From NCBI GenBank assembly GCA_023238725.1, contig CM041553.1, positions 15,935,501-15,999,500 of the forward strand: a DNA stretch of 64,000 nt. The letters run 5' to 3'. Made by a program: the position numbers and the translations under genes. This document shows, in pieces, positions 54,538-64,000 of this stretch (positions are counted from its first letter, which is position 1; every line of letters starts with the position of its first letter). The stretch comes from Scortum barcoo. Taxonomy: Eukaryota > Chordata > Actinopteri > Centrarchiformes > Terapontidae. The notes beneath the pieces were generated by a model, which saw nothing but the letters and a program-made list of their open reading frames with translations, was not told where the DNA came from and did not search any database.

Positions 54538-56898
54538 TCACCGCCTTAGAAATAACTCCCTTTCATCCTCATCCGGCACCATCAAATTGTCTACCGAGCG
54601 GTGAGCGTCGTCCCCTATATCCTGGAAGAAATACTCTTCACTCTCGCAGCTCTGAGTTCCGTTCACACAGGCCGGACCTTTGATCTGCGCCAGCTCGGAG
54701 CTGTCACTGGCGTTGCTGTCATCGCTATCCTCTATGCTCTCGCTGGCCTCGCTTGTCTCGTTGCTCTCGCTGCTGGCGCTCTCGCTGCTGTTACTGGTGG
54801 CAGCCGTCAAAGCGGTGCTGTCGCTTGTGTCTGCGCTCTCGCTGGTGGTGTCACTGCTGTCGGCGGGGTTCTCCACCAGCGGTAGTTTTGCGTTTCCCTG
54901 AGCTGTGCTGCTCTTGCTGGTGGAGGCCTGCTTCTCAGTCACGGAGTCTGATTGACCTTTGACCTCTGTGCTGCTGTTGTCCTCTGCGCTCAGGACTTTG
55001 ATGACACTCGCAAACTCTTGAACCCAGCTCTGATGAGGAGAATAAGCAGAGCGTGCTGTCACTAAACTTTTCAACACAGCCAAAGCAGGACATAGTTTCA
55101 AGCAGACTGAGTGCCCCACCTTTCGGATGTTCTCCTCGCTGCCCATGCTGTCATCTCTTGTTTCAGCCAGAGAGTCGTTCTGCGAAAATACAGGGAACAA
55201 CATGAGCTAATTGGAGACCAGAAGCATGCCGTGCTGTACATTAAAAGTTGGCAGACACACCAAGTGCTTGATCTAACTGGTCTTACCTGGTCATCCTCAT
55301 CTGACTGACTGTTACTCTCCTCTGAAGTCTGTTTGTGGAGAAAGAAACAAACATTTTTGAAAATAATACAACATTTTATTTTTTACAACACTGATGTTAC
55401 ATACAGTGTTTATTTTGTTTTATTACTGAAAATGCTCAATGGGCTTTTGTTTATTTTCCATTCTTCTTTCAATTCAGTACTACTTTGTTATAATTATGTT
55501 TATGTTTACACCATTTACACTACTAAATCCACACCTTATGAAGGAAGCAAAAATATGATGATAACAAAGTAGAAAAAGAGTGAACATGAAACCCACCTTG
55601 TCCTCTGAAGTGGACTCTAATGAGTCTGACTCTGAACTCTGACTCTGAAAAGATAAATACAATTGATGAGGTGAATTCAAACACATTTGGTTAATTACAT
55701 CAACATAATTAGATTAGATTTTGACTGGGTCATGGAGAAGATCGACAAATCTAAACAACTCACTTGATCTGAGGTATTTTCTTCAGAGCTCTGCAAAAGA
55801 ATTAAGCATACACACCCATTTAGATGAAAATCAGCAATTAAAAGTGAGGCATAAAGTCATCTGCGGCAGAAAAGAATAATGTGCTCTTTAGTGGGATGAA
55901 TGTGTATATTACCTGAATCTCTGAGGTGTCATTTTCTGCCGATTGTGAAACAGACAAACTTTCAGTCTGGGAAAGAAAAACAAAGTAAGCACAAACCACA
56001 GTATATTTAATTATACCTTGTAACCACAACAACAACAATCATCTCATTCATATAAAATCCATTCATGCTAAGCGTTGCCCGGGCAAGCTGTTTCTACATA
56101 AATGGCTTCAGACTCAGAGTAGTAAACAATAGTCTCTGAAATGAGAATGCTCTCTTGAGGCCCGGAGAATCCTCAAGTAACCAAACCTATTGTTAGGTTT
56201 TCTGCTGAATGTGTCAGAGGAACGCAGCCCGACTGCAGTCAGATGATTTATGTGTAAACAAGAAACCAAGAATGTGATATCGTCTGAAGACTGGAGTTAT
56301 TTCAGATGGCACTCACCGAGTTTGAGTCAAGCTCACTTGATTCCAAAACGACCTTGTATGAAATCTGTCAGAGAGATATCACAGGTCATGATTATGAAAA
56401 AGGAAAAACTATTTGTATTTTTTCAAGATGGTGGTTTATTGATGCACACATGATCAATGTAGATCCACATTAAGTCATATTAACGCTCTAACATGTTTCT
56501 TACGACTGAACCTTCCTGCTTCCAGTTGACATATTGTGTAGTAATAACGCTCACATTGCAAAAATGTAAAAGAAACACGAGTGTTTACATGAATCCCATT
56601 GTGGTTGCAATCTGAAGAGTCAGATTAATTGAATGTAAGAAAACACACACTGCAGAACAAGATGCCTTTTAGGGTGAGGACTCTATTTCTTTGACATGAT
56701 GTACAGTTAGCATGTTGTGTAAATTCATATATAGAATCGAGCAGGCATTTTATAAATGTTGCTAAATGAATATTAAGTCATGATAACAATATTTATATTT
56801 AAAATCTTGTCTTAAGGATTTCATGTTCTGGTTTTCATACTTACTGGGTTGGCAAAAACTGCTCCAATCAGGCAAAAAATTATAATAGTGACCTTCAT
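54538..56898 (-). CDS. Acidic secretory calcium-binding phosphoprotein (SCPP family, probably scpp1)
   Basis: SCPPs are secreted phosphoproteins of bone, tooth, scale and otolith matrix. Coding exons, in transcript order, are 56845-56898, 56317-56364, 55913-55966, 55764-55790, 55597-55644, 55287-55328, 55120-55179 and 54538-55029, giving 825 nt and 274 residues. All introns are phase 0, a family hallmark. The first coding exon encodes the signal peptide MKVTIIIFCLIGAVFA plus two residues. The short exons are Ser/Glu/Asp-rich with Fam20C-type Ser-x-Glu sites (SSEEN, TSEES, GSEEN). The last exon is a long Ser/Thr/Asp/Glu region with N-glycosylation sequons (NSSE, NETS, NASD, NGTQ), two cysteines near the end, and a C-terminal FLRR. 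There is no RGD, so it is not osteopontin. Its position beside sparcl1 fits scpp1; starmaker-like is the alternative. A leader exon likely ends at 57224. Confidence 0.82.
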
Positions 56899-57223
56899 TC
56901 TGTAACAGACATACATGTATGTGATTAATATAGTTACTGCTTTGATTTAGTTCAGTTTAAAATACTTCGTTCTTCAAGGGAAGTTTGAAATAAACTGGTT
57001 TGCAAACTTAAAACCACAAAATTGTTAAAAAAGAGTTAATAAGAATCTGAGAAACACAAAACACATTAGTATCAAGAAAAAAATCTCTTTACACATTAAT
57101 TGTCTTGCTTGAAAAAAAAAGTTACACGTGTACTGTAACTAAAAGTAGAGTTATGAACCAAGGCATGGACTTAAACAGCAATTATTATGCATTTTTTAAA
57201 TCAGTCAATATATGATCAATTAC

Positions 57224-57410
57224 CTCCTTGTCCCTTAAATTCACAGCTGGTGTGAGAAATGTGGTCAGTGGTCCTTGTTCAGTGGATGTAGCAGCAGACA
57301 GGAGAAACCCAGTGTCTGTCTTGAGCCACGGGTTGGAGGCTGGCAGCTGAGGCAGTAAAAGCTGGATGTGTGGATATGCTGTAGGGAACTCCAAGGACGA
57401 CTGTATATAA
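57224..57410 (-). promoter_or_regulatory. SCPP leader exon with TATA box
   Basis: A TATA box reads TTATATA on the minus strand (57404-57410). About 30 nt downstream a non-coding first exon would begin near 57375 and end at the donor GACAAGGAG/GTAATT (57224). The next exon starts at 56899, one base before the ATG. A separate non-coding exon 1 and a TATA promoter are usual for SCPP genes. Confidence 0.55.
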
Positions 57411-59039
57411 GTAACCTTAATTGATACGGTTGCGTCACTTCCTTCCGGGTGTCTCTCTGCTGTCGACACGCCAATACGGTGTATTTGTTCCGGAGAGCAG
57501 ACTCAAAACAAACACACACTGGCACAGTAATGATTGTGCACACACGCATACACACACAGAACGTCGTTTCATTCAGTCACTAAATTTTCTCCACCCCCTC
57601 TCAAGTCTTCAGTGAAATATAGTTCAGCGTACTAAACCATAGGGTTTGTGGCCTGACGAAATAACAAACTCACCCACTCAGAGAGGAAAGGAGAGGCAGA
57701 CAGGGTCGTGCTTGTTTCCGGTGAAATTGATGTTTTTCATCTCTATAATATCTAGACTACCAATAGTTGGAATTGTGGATCTTATAGGTCTAATGATCAA
57801 TTATAAGCAGCAGGTGAGAGTCAGTGTCTTGCACAAAGGAAGATTTCTTGATTATCCAGGAAACAACTTGTCTGGACAAAGAACAAATGAGAAAATTCAC
57901 TTTCTCATAAGGGGCCTTAAAGTTGTGACAACTTCACATAACTTGAGGCACACACACAGATTAAGGCTAAACACATAAATCATATTAAAAAAAACACAAA
58001 TCCATGTTTCGTAACCTGTTGTCGTCGGTGTTACAAGATGTTTTTTTAAAATAAGACTGGAAATAGGGTATGTACAGTAGAAAGCCTAAATAAAGACTTC
58101 TATATTTCCTCCCTGAGGCTCATAATTGCTTCCTGGATATCCATATATGGTCAGGCCTAAAATAAGATTACAGAATTCCTTGTTTAACCTCACTTTGGAT
58201 TTTGACCGTGCAGAAGAAACATGTAATTAGGCTGGATCTTCACCGGTCTGGAGCTGTCTGCCAAAACCACAGCTACCAGTTGTTGTAAGGGCCTGCTTTA
58301 GCGAAGGGGAGGAGTGAGGAGAGGACGATTGATGCTTGGCGTGGCACACAGACCGGCAGTCAACATTCTCTGCCCTGAGGTTATTTAAGTTTTTTATGAT
58401 GTATTGACCTGTGGGGCCTGATGTGTGTCTGATTTTCCTTATGTGACTGGATATTTACAGCAGGACAGACCAGTAATCTGATCTACATGGACCAGTGTGA
58501 TGCTTTTCTTGCTGCCTGGTGTTTAATGAGCAGGTGCTGGGCCAGTTATGGATTATTAGCTAATGAGGGAGGAACACAAACCTTTAGGACGCTGCTTCCT
58601 CAGGGACAGAATAATGTGTAATATAATGATGGCATAATAATGGTGGACTGTAGTTAAGTAGATTAAACCAAGTACTGTACATAAATACAATTTTGAGGTA
58701 CTTACTTAGAAAACCAATATTGTACTTTTTACCTTACTATATTTATTTGAATGGTTTAGTTACTAGTGGCTTTGCAGATGCAGGATTAATACAAAATATA
58801 ACCAACAAATCAATTGTGATGTATTAGAGATTAAGCTACCACATGAAACATTAGGTGATACTTACATATTAATGCATCAGCTATCATAATTTAATTATAG
58901 TTAATTATAGTATATATTTTTCTGAAATATGTCAAATAACGAGTACTTTGTGTTTTGGTACTTTAAGTACATTTGGCTGCTAATACTTATGTTTTTCTAC
59001 TCAACCAAAATTTTAGGACCTTTACTTATATTTGTTCTT

Positions 59040-59245
59040 CTATTTTAGCTTGTTTTATTTTGCTGTTCTACAGGAATATTGTAATTGTATTTGAATGTCT
59101 TTTTTCAGTGTATTTTTCTTTTGCACTTTGTCTCAATGCTTTTGGTGTGTTGTGTGAAGCACTTTGAATCGACTTGCAGTTGAAATGTGCTATATATATG
59201 CTATATGCTACATACTATATTATATAAATAAATTTGCCTTGACTT
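59040..59245 (+). mobile_element. L2-like LINE/SINE 3' tail
   Basis: The string TTGTGTGAAGCACTTTGAAT, then GTTGAAATGTGCTATATATA, ends in AAATAAATTTGCCTTGACTTG. This is the recognisable conserved 3' end of a widespread fish retroposon. Only the tail remains, and the 5' limit is a guess. Confidence 0.6.
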
Positions 59246-59480
59246 GATTTGGATTGGTATTTTTACGAAAGTAAAAGATTTTACTACTTCTTCCACCACC
59301 ACATCTGCTGATGAAGATCATGTCATTTGATCACAAGCTCCACTGAATGGCCCTTGTGGTAAAACTATTTTGTCAAATTAGTAGCAGAGTATTATAATAA
59401 GAAAGAATTGTTACAAATCTTACAAAAGAAAGAAATATAGCTCTTACAACTTTTCCTCCTATCATGAGCAGTGGATGGAA

Positions 59481-59640
59481 ATAGATAGATAAATTGCTGT
59501 GTAGCAGCAGCATTACGCACAGAAACAATAACAATACAATGAAATAACAACCTAGACATATTAAAACAATATAAAAATGCAATATAAAAATGTATAGAAA
59601 AATATAGAATAATATAGAAATACTTTATTAGTAATTTGTA
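59481..59640 (-). mobile_element. Rex1-type LINE 3' tail
   Basis: On the minus strand it matches the 3' UTR of the Rex1 copy at 44190-45398. Shared parts are TAATGCTGCTGCTACACAGC versus the same phrase near 45249, the GTCTAGG segment, and an ATCTATCTATTTC tail. It is strongly 5'-truncated. Confidence 0.65.
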
Positions 59641-60539
59641 TTTAATAGTATGTGAATGAATATGCTGATTAATATTTGTTTTGTCATGAATTATCATCTT
59701 ACTCATATCTCAAAATATTAACACTTGTCTTATCATTAGGGTCAGAGTCATTAGGAACACAGACCTGTGGCAGAGTGACATCTAGTGGCCAAATTTGTGC
59801 ATTGTTTCTGTCCTAAAACCATCTTTCTTGTGACAAGTTTCACCCAGTGGTTGGTTTTAAATCAAAACCTGCATGTAACAGACTTTCTCACAAAACAAAA
59901 AAATGAGAAAAATAAAACAAAAAATACAATCAAATGAATCAATCAAAGATGACACTTGAATGTTAAAATGAATTTGTGACTGCACAGCACTGACTAGTTT
60001 AGACAAACAGCAATACAGTAGGCTCAAGTACCCATATTAAACTCCATTACTCACTATCTCAAGTACCAAAATCAGATTATGTATAAATTACTGTGTGTCA
60101 ATGCATTACAAACTCAGTGCATTTGTCTAAACTGGACCCAAAGCCCTTTTCAGGATGTCTTTCACTCCCTCTCTCTGTATCACTGTAGCCCAAAGACCCT
60201 CCCAAATTTAGAAAAAGCATTGGTGCCATACACCCAGAAAAAAACTGTGTGTGCATGCGTGTGTGTGTGTTGTGTGGACAGTGTAAGCGCTGTCTCGAAT
60301 ACAAAAGGACATCTTCACAGGTTCAACACAGGCACGTACTGGTGTTTGTGCGGGATTCTCGTTTTTTCTTGCAACTGCCAGCCTCAGGTAAAATCCCAAT
60401 AACTGAAACTTTTCTATTCTTTTGAAGAGTAATCAATTAATTATCAAATAGAAATGCGTGCGGCATCTAACTTGGAATTGAACTTGTTGTGTGGCACATG
60501 GCACATACAGCCACAGCTGTACCATTATACTGTAGCTTT

Positions 60540-60626
60540 TTTTTTTTTTTTTTTATTTCCCTGAGGGAGTCATTCCAAAGGAATCAATAAAGTTAAGTCT
60601 AAGTCTAAGTCTAAGTCTAAGTCTAG
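60540..60626 (+). mobile_element. LINE tail with (AAGTCT)n repeat
   Basis: A T run is followed by ATTTCCCTGAGGGAGTCATT, then AATCAATAAAGTTAAGTCT and four more AAGTCT units. A short conserved AATAAAGT end followed by a tandem tail is typical of fish LINE 3' ends. Confidence 0.5.
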
Positions 60627-61333
60627 CTTCTTTTGTGAAAGCCAAAACTTTATTTACATGCTCAGTAATATAGTCATGATATACTGATAGACTGTATATA
60701 ATAGTGCATAATCTATATACCAACATTTATTTGTTAATAATCCTCAAAGAGATCAAATGATTTGTATTAAATAGTATGAAAGATGCAGTTATTGCTATCT
60801 TGTAATATTGGTATTTTATTATGTGTCCTTTGCAACACTGCCGAATTGTAAAGATCAAATAGGTGAATTTTCATACACACACCCCTTGTCTATTTGGGGT
60901 TTACTGGGCCGAACTCTGAGAACCATTGTTCCGCTGGACGGGCCCAGTAGAGTCTGTTTTGTTTCCGTTCAGGGGGACAAAAAGTTTGTGGACTTAGTCA
61001 ACTTTTTTCCAGTCTGGTAGCTTCTGATGTTTGCTTTAGGTCTGAATGTGACTGTTGAGGGAGAGGCGCATCTCAGACGCCCGTAACCTTGACAACAGCG
61101 GGGGCCAGTCTCGCAGCAGCATACAGATGCACTCATCTGTTTTCACTTTGAAAGATTTGCCAAGTTCATGTCTGTGTTGCGACCAGTTCGAAGTCAGATA
61201 ATGATGTATTGATTGTTTATAGAGTGTTTTTAAGCCCTTTCAGCACTGCAGTGTTTCATGATGACGTAGACGCAATTAAATTTTACTTTGATTTGTGTCC
61301 ACTGTTTAAACTACTGATTTCAATGTTTCAGGT

Positions 61334-64000
61334 ATGAGGGCCTGCTTAGTATTCGTGTGCTTCCTAGCAGCAACATTTGCCCTGTCTGTGAGTAGCAAAC
61401 CTTTCAGTGTTATTTGACATTAATCTTTGAGAGAACTGCCAAACAAAAGATGTGATGTAATATTTGTTTATCGCAGTTTTGCCATTAACTTATTGGAAGT
61501 TCATCATTAATTTTCCCTCTTGTATCCAGGTAAAAAGCAAACCTCACGGAAAACATCATGGGCTGCATAAGACCTCACATACAGCCAAAGAAAAGGTAGA
61601 GCAGGACACTAAACTAAAAATTTTAAATTAAAGTGTCTGAAACATAAATTTATTTCACGTTGTAAAAATGAATATTTTTCTTTTCCCCTGAATAAGGACA
61701 TCATCACAGAGGAGGCCAACAAGCCACAGGTCTTACCCACTTTAGTCACGTTTGCGGCCAGCAGCCCGGAGCAGGAGGACGAGGAGTTGAGTTCCGAAGA
61801 CAACGCTAACTCCAACAAGGAGCAGGGAGAGTTGGAGGTGACTGACAGGAGCGACAAAAGAACTGCGGTCCTGCTGAGCGAGGAGGAGTTGGTGGACCTC
61901 CTGAAGAAAGAAGCAGAAGAAGAGCAGGAAGCAGAAGAAAGAGTGCTTGACAGAGCAGAAGAAGAAGAAGAAGGGAAGACAGATAAAAGCAAGGTGGAGT
62001 CTGGCGAGGCCGTAGAGATCAGTGAGGACGAGGAAGCTGTGGTGGAGGAGAAGAAGGTGGATGACAAACCAGTGACGGAGGGAGCTGCCGAAGAGGTGAC
62101 AGATGAGGAAAAAGAGGTGAAGGAAGAGATTGAGGAAGCTGCTGAGAAAGAAGATGAGGTGGAGTTGGAAAAGGAAAAGTCTGTTGAAAAAATAGCAGAC
62201 AAAGAGGAGCAGGGGGCATTGCTGGAGGAAACAGATGGCAGCACAGATTCAGAGATCCCAGTTGATCTCGACTATGCTGCTGACAGTGGCATCTTACAAC
62301 CCCTGCAGATTATATCAGCTAAAATGAAACCCCATTCCCATGATGCACAGTCTCATTCAAAAACAGATGTCAAAGAGAAGGAAGCCAGCGAGAAAGGACT
62401 GGCTGCGATTTCGGATGACCACGAGCAAGGCATACAAAACACAGAGGTAGCGGACAGTGAGGAAGTGTCAGATCAGGACAAAGAAACAGACAAAAAAGAA
62501 CCCGAGGCAAACGTGAACCCTCAAGAGCCGAAGAGCGGCGCAGGGTTTGAATCAGGCTCCCGACTTGCTGGGAAGGAGGAGGATAAAAGCAAGAACGACA
62601 GCGGAAGTCACACCAAGGGAAAGACAAGGAAGCAAAAGAAGAACCAGAGGGCAAGGAAGCTCTCTCCACAGAGTGAGGAGACACCGTCTGCACAGGAGCA
62701 GAGCCAGCCGGATCCTCAGGAGTCTGAGGGCACCAGCATCGACAACACAGTCCACAAGGCAAAGAGGAGAAGGGCAGGGAAATGGGTAAAGCACACATAT
62801 TCTGTACATTTACTTTCTTGAAAATGGACCACCGGAAACCTTATGACTCTACTCCCCTCACCCCTGTGGAGCTTTTTAGCATCTTTTAATTCATATTTTG
62901 GGGTTTAAGACCTACAGCTTTACTGTTCTCATAGTGCAGAATCCATAAACACGACATCATATCTGCTCCGTATCTGCTGAATGTGTAAAATAGGCTACTG
63001 TTTCCCACAAGGTAACTATATCAACTATAGGTTATAATATGTCAGTGTCCCAAAAAAAAGTTAAATCAGGCTCAGGTTCACTGGGGAAACGTGATGTTAC
63101 TTTCGCTGTGTTGCTGCAATCTGATGTGGCCATAAATAATAATAATAAATAATAATAAATAATAATAAATAATATAACATTTTTTCCCATGTCTCATCCA
63201 ATTGCATTTTCACATTTCCTGTGTACTTCCAGGGTCCTTTAGTGGGAATGAATCCAGTGCAGATAAGAGCTACAGTGGATCTCTACCCCAGTTCCCGGTC
63301 CTCTCCTGGTGGAAGCATACATCGCCCAGAAGCCCCTGCTGGTGGGTCACCATACTGACTAATGCACTATCCCAACAGGCTCTCAGGGGAATCTGCTGAC
63401 TGCATCATTTTGCTGAAACTTCCGCATGAATAGTGTCACTCTGCTTCACGGTCACTACCAAAACACAGCTCTGCGGGATTAAAGAGTGAATAATAGAGAT
63501 CAACTTGAATTTAATCATTGTACAAACTCAAATGGCAGAGGAATGTAGTGGGTAGTGTTGTGTAGTGATTATAGCTCACTGGTCTCCAGTTATCACACTA
63601 TAAAATAAAAAACCAAACCAAACCAGTTCTAAAAAATATTTTTGATACCACTGGTTTCAAGTATAAGACAAAGATCATTGCAGATTTGCAGTTTGTCTGT
63701 TCTTCTAGATCCATGTGACAACTTTCCCTGCAAACGTGGGAAGACGTGTAAATTTGATGCTGATAATAAGCCAGGCTGCGTGTGTCAAGAGCCGTCAGAA
63801 TGTCCTCGCAGTGTCAACGAGTTTGACCACGTAAGTGTGGATGATCTGCTGGTGGCTGAACTTTAACAGCTCTTTAATAGCTGCTGCGTTGCATTTGATT
63901 GTTGTTCAATTTCCTAAGGTTTGTGGGACAGACAACAAAACATATGATACATCATGTGAGCTCTTTGCGACTAAATGCAACCTTGACGGCACTAAGAAAG
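61334..64000 (+). CDS. sparcl1: SPARC-like protein 1 (hevin), 5' part, cut by the window end
   Basis: SPARCL1 is a secreted matricellular glycoprotein; SCPP genes are thought to derive from it. Coding exons seen are 61334-61387 (signal peptide MRACLVFVCFLAATFALS), 61530-61595, 61697-62785, 63233-63341, 63709-63830 and 63918 onward, running past 64000. Exon 3 codes 363 residues of very acidic, Glu-rich, low-complexity sequence. It includes LLSEEELVDLLKKEAEEEQE and many Glu/Lys blocks, and ends KAKRRRAGKW. The follistatin-like domain begins with DPCDNFPCKRGKTCKFD and CVCQEPSECP. It continues into the Kazal-like VCGTDNKTYDTSCELFATKC, the most conserved SPARC block. The C-terminal EF-hand (EC) domain lies outside the window. 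About 507 residues are present here. It is head to head with the SCPP gene. Confidence 0.95.
63136..63175. repeat. (AATAATAAAT)n repeat
   Basis: Several AATAATAAAT units lie in the sparcl1 intron before the 63233 exon. Confidence 0.85.

Larger units (their letters stand above)
57470..61333. other. SCPP-sparcl1 divergent intergenic region
   Basis: No coding exon is visible. It contains three LINE-tail fragments, listed separately. A 5' leader exon of sparcl1 must lie here, because the exon with the ATG starts at an acceptor (61332), but I could not place it. Confidence 0.45.

Noticed and set aside
54680..54962. Leu/Ser/Val-rich plus-strand open frames
   Set aside because: They are complement shadows of the Ser/Asp/Glu-rich last SCPP exon.
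61609..62244. 211-codon Ser-rich open frame on the minus strand
   Set aside because: It lies exactly opposite the Glu-rich sparcl1 exon. Poly-Ser/Phe is the complement of GAA/GAG codons, so it is a composition artefact.
62370..62798. 142-codon minus-strand open frame rich in Cys, Pro and Ser
   Set aside because: It is a shadow of the same sparcl1 exon in another frame, with no family similarity.

Overview
This window is nuclear DNA from a bony fish, most likely a teleost. Eight multi-exon vertebrate protein genes and two nuclear tRNA genes can be read. The repeats are fish-typical: Rex1-type and L1-type LINE fragments, a Tigger-like DNA element, a MITE and many microsatellites. An SCPP gene sits beside sparcl1, as in bony fishes. 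Nothing bacterial, viral or CRISPR-like is visible.

Layout: acer2 (minus, 2597-13053, alkaline ceramidase 2) lies head to head with rps6 (plus, 16104-20860, ribosomal protein S6). A short perilipin gene (minus, 21509-25126) converges on rps6. A tRNA-Ser(CGA) gene (25831-25912) follows. Then comes smu1 (plus, 27427-36303, spliceosomal WD40 protein), which converges on dnaja1 (minus, 40015-46229, HSP40). dnaja1 is head to head with aptx (plus, 49182-52133, aprataxin). A tRNA-Ile(AAT) gene (53787-53860) separates this block from an acidic SCPP gene (minus, 54538-56898) and sparcl1 (plus, 61334 to beyond the window end). All coding exons were assembled by eye, and the reading frame closes across every junction. 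Predicted lengths are ACER2 277, RPS6 249, perilipin 341, SMU1 512, DNAJA1 407, APTX 333 and SCPP 274 residues; SPARCL1 is cut by the window edge.

The genes belong to three functional themes. acer2 and the perilipin act in lipid metabolism. rps6, smu1, dnaja1 and aptx are housekeeping genes (translation, splicing, chaperoning, DNA repair). The SCPP gene and sparcl1 are related secreted acidic proteins of mineralised tissue and matrix. In human the first two groups lie on 9p and the SPARCL1/SCPP genes on 4q, so the window joins two blocks that are separate in mammals.

The most interesting unexplained signal is a pair of similar structured sequences in rps6 introns 2 and 3. They can fold into the same two-hairpin, H-box shape, and differences between them preserve pairing in both hairpins. 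They look like a duplicated intronic snoRNA-like RNA. Other points are a heat-shock element and CRE upstream of dnaja1, a GC-AG intron in aptx, a UG-repeat 3' splice site in smu1, a GTNNGT tandem donor in acer2, a perilipin with a C-terminal RRAT site, and a diverged linker in SMU1.
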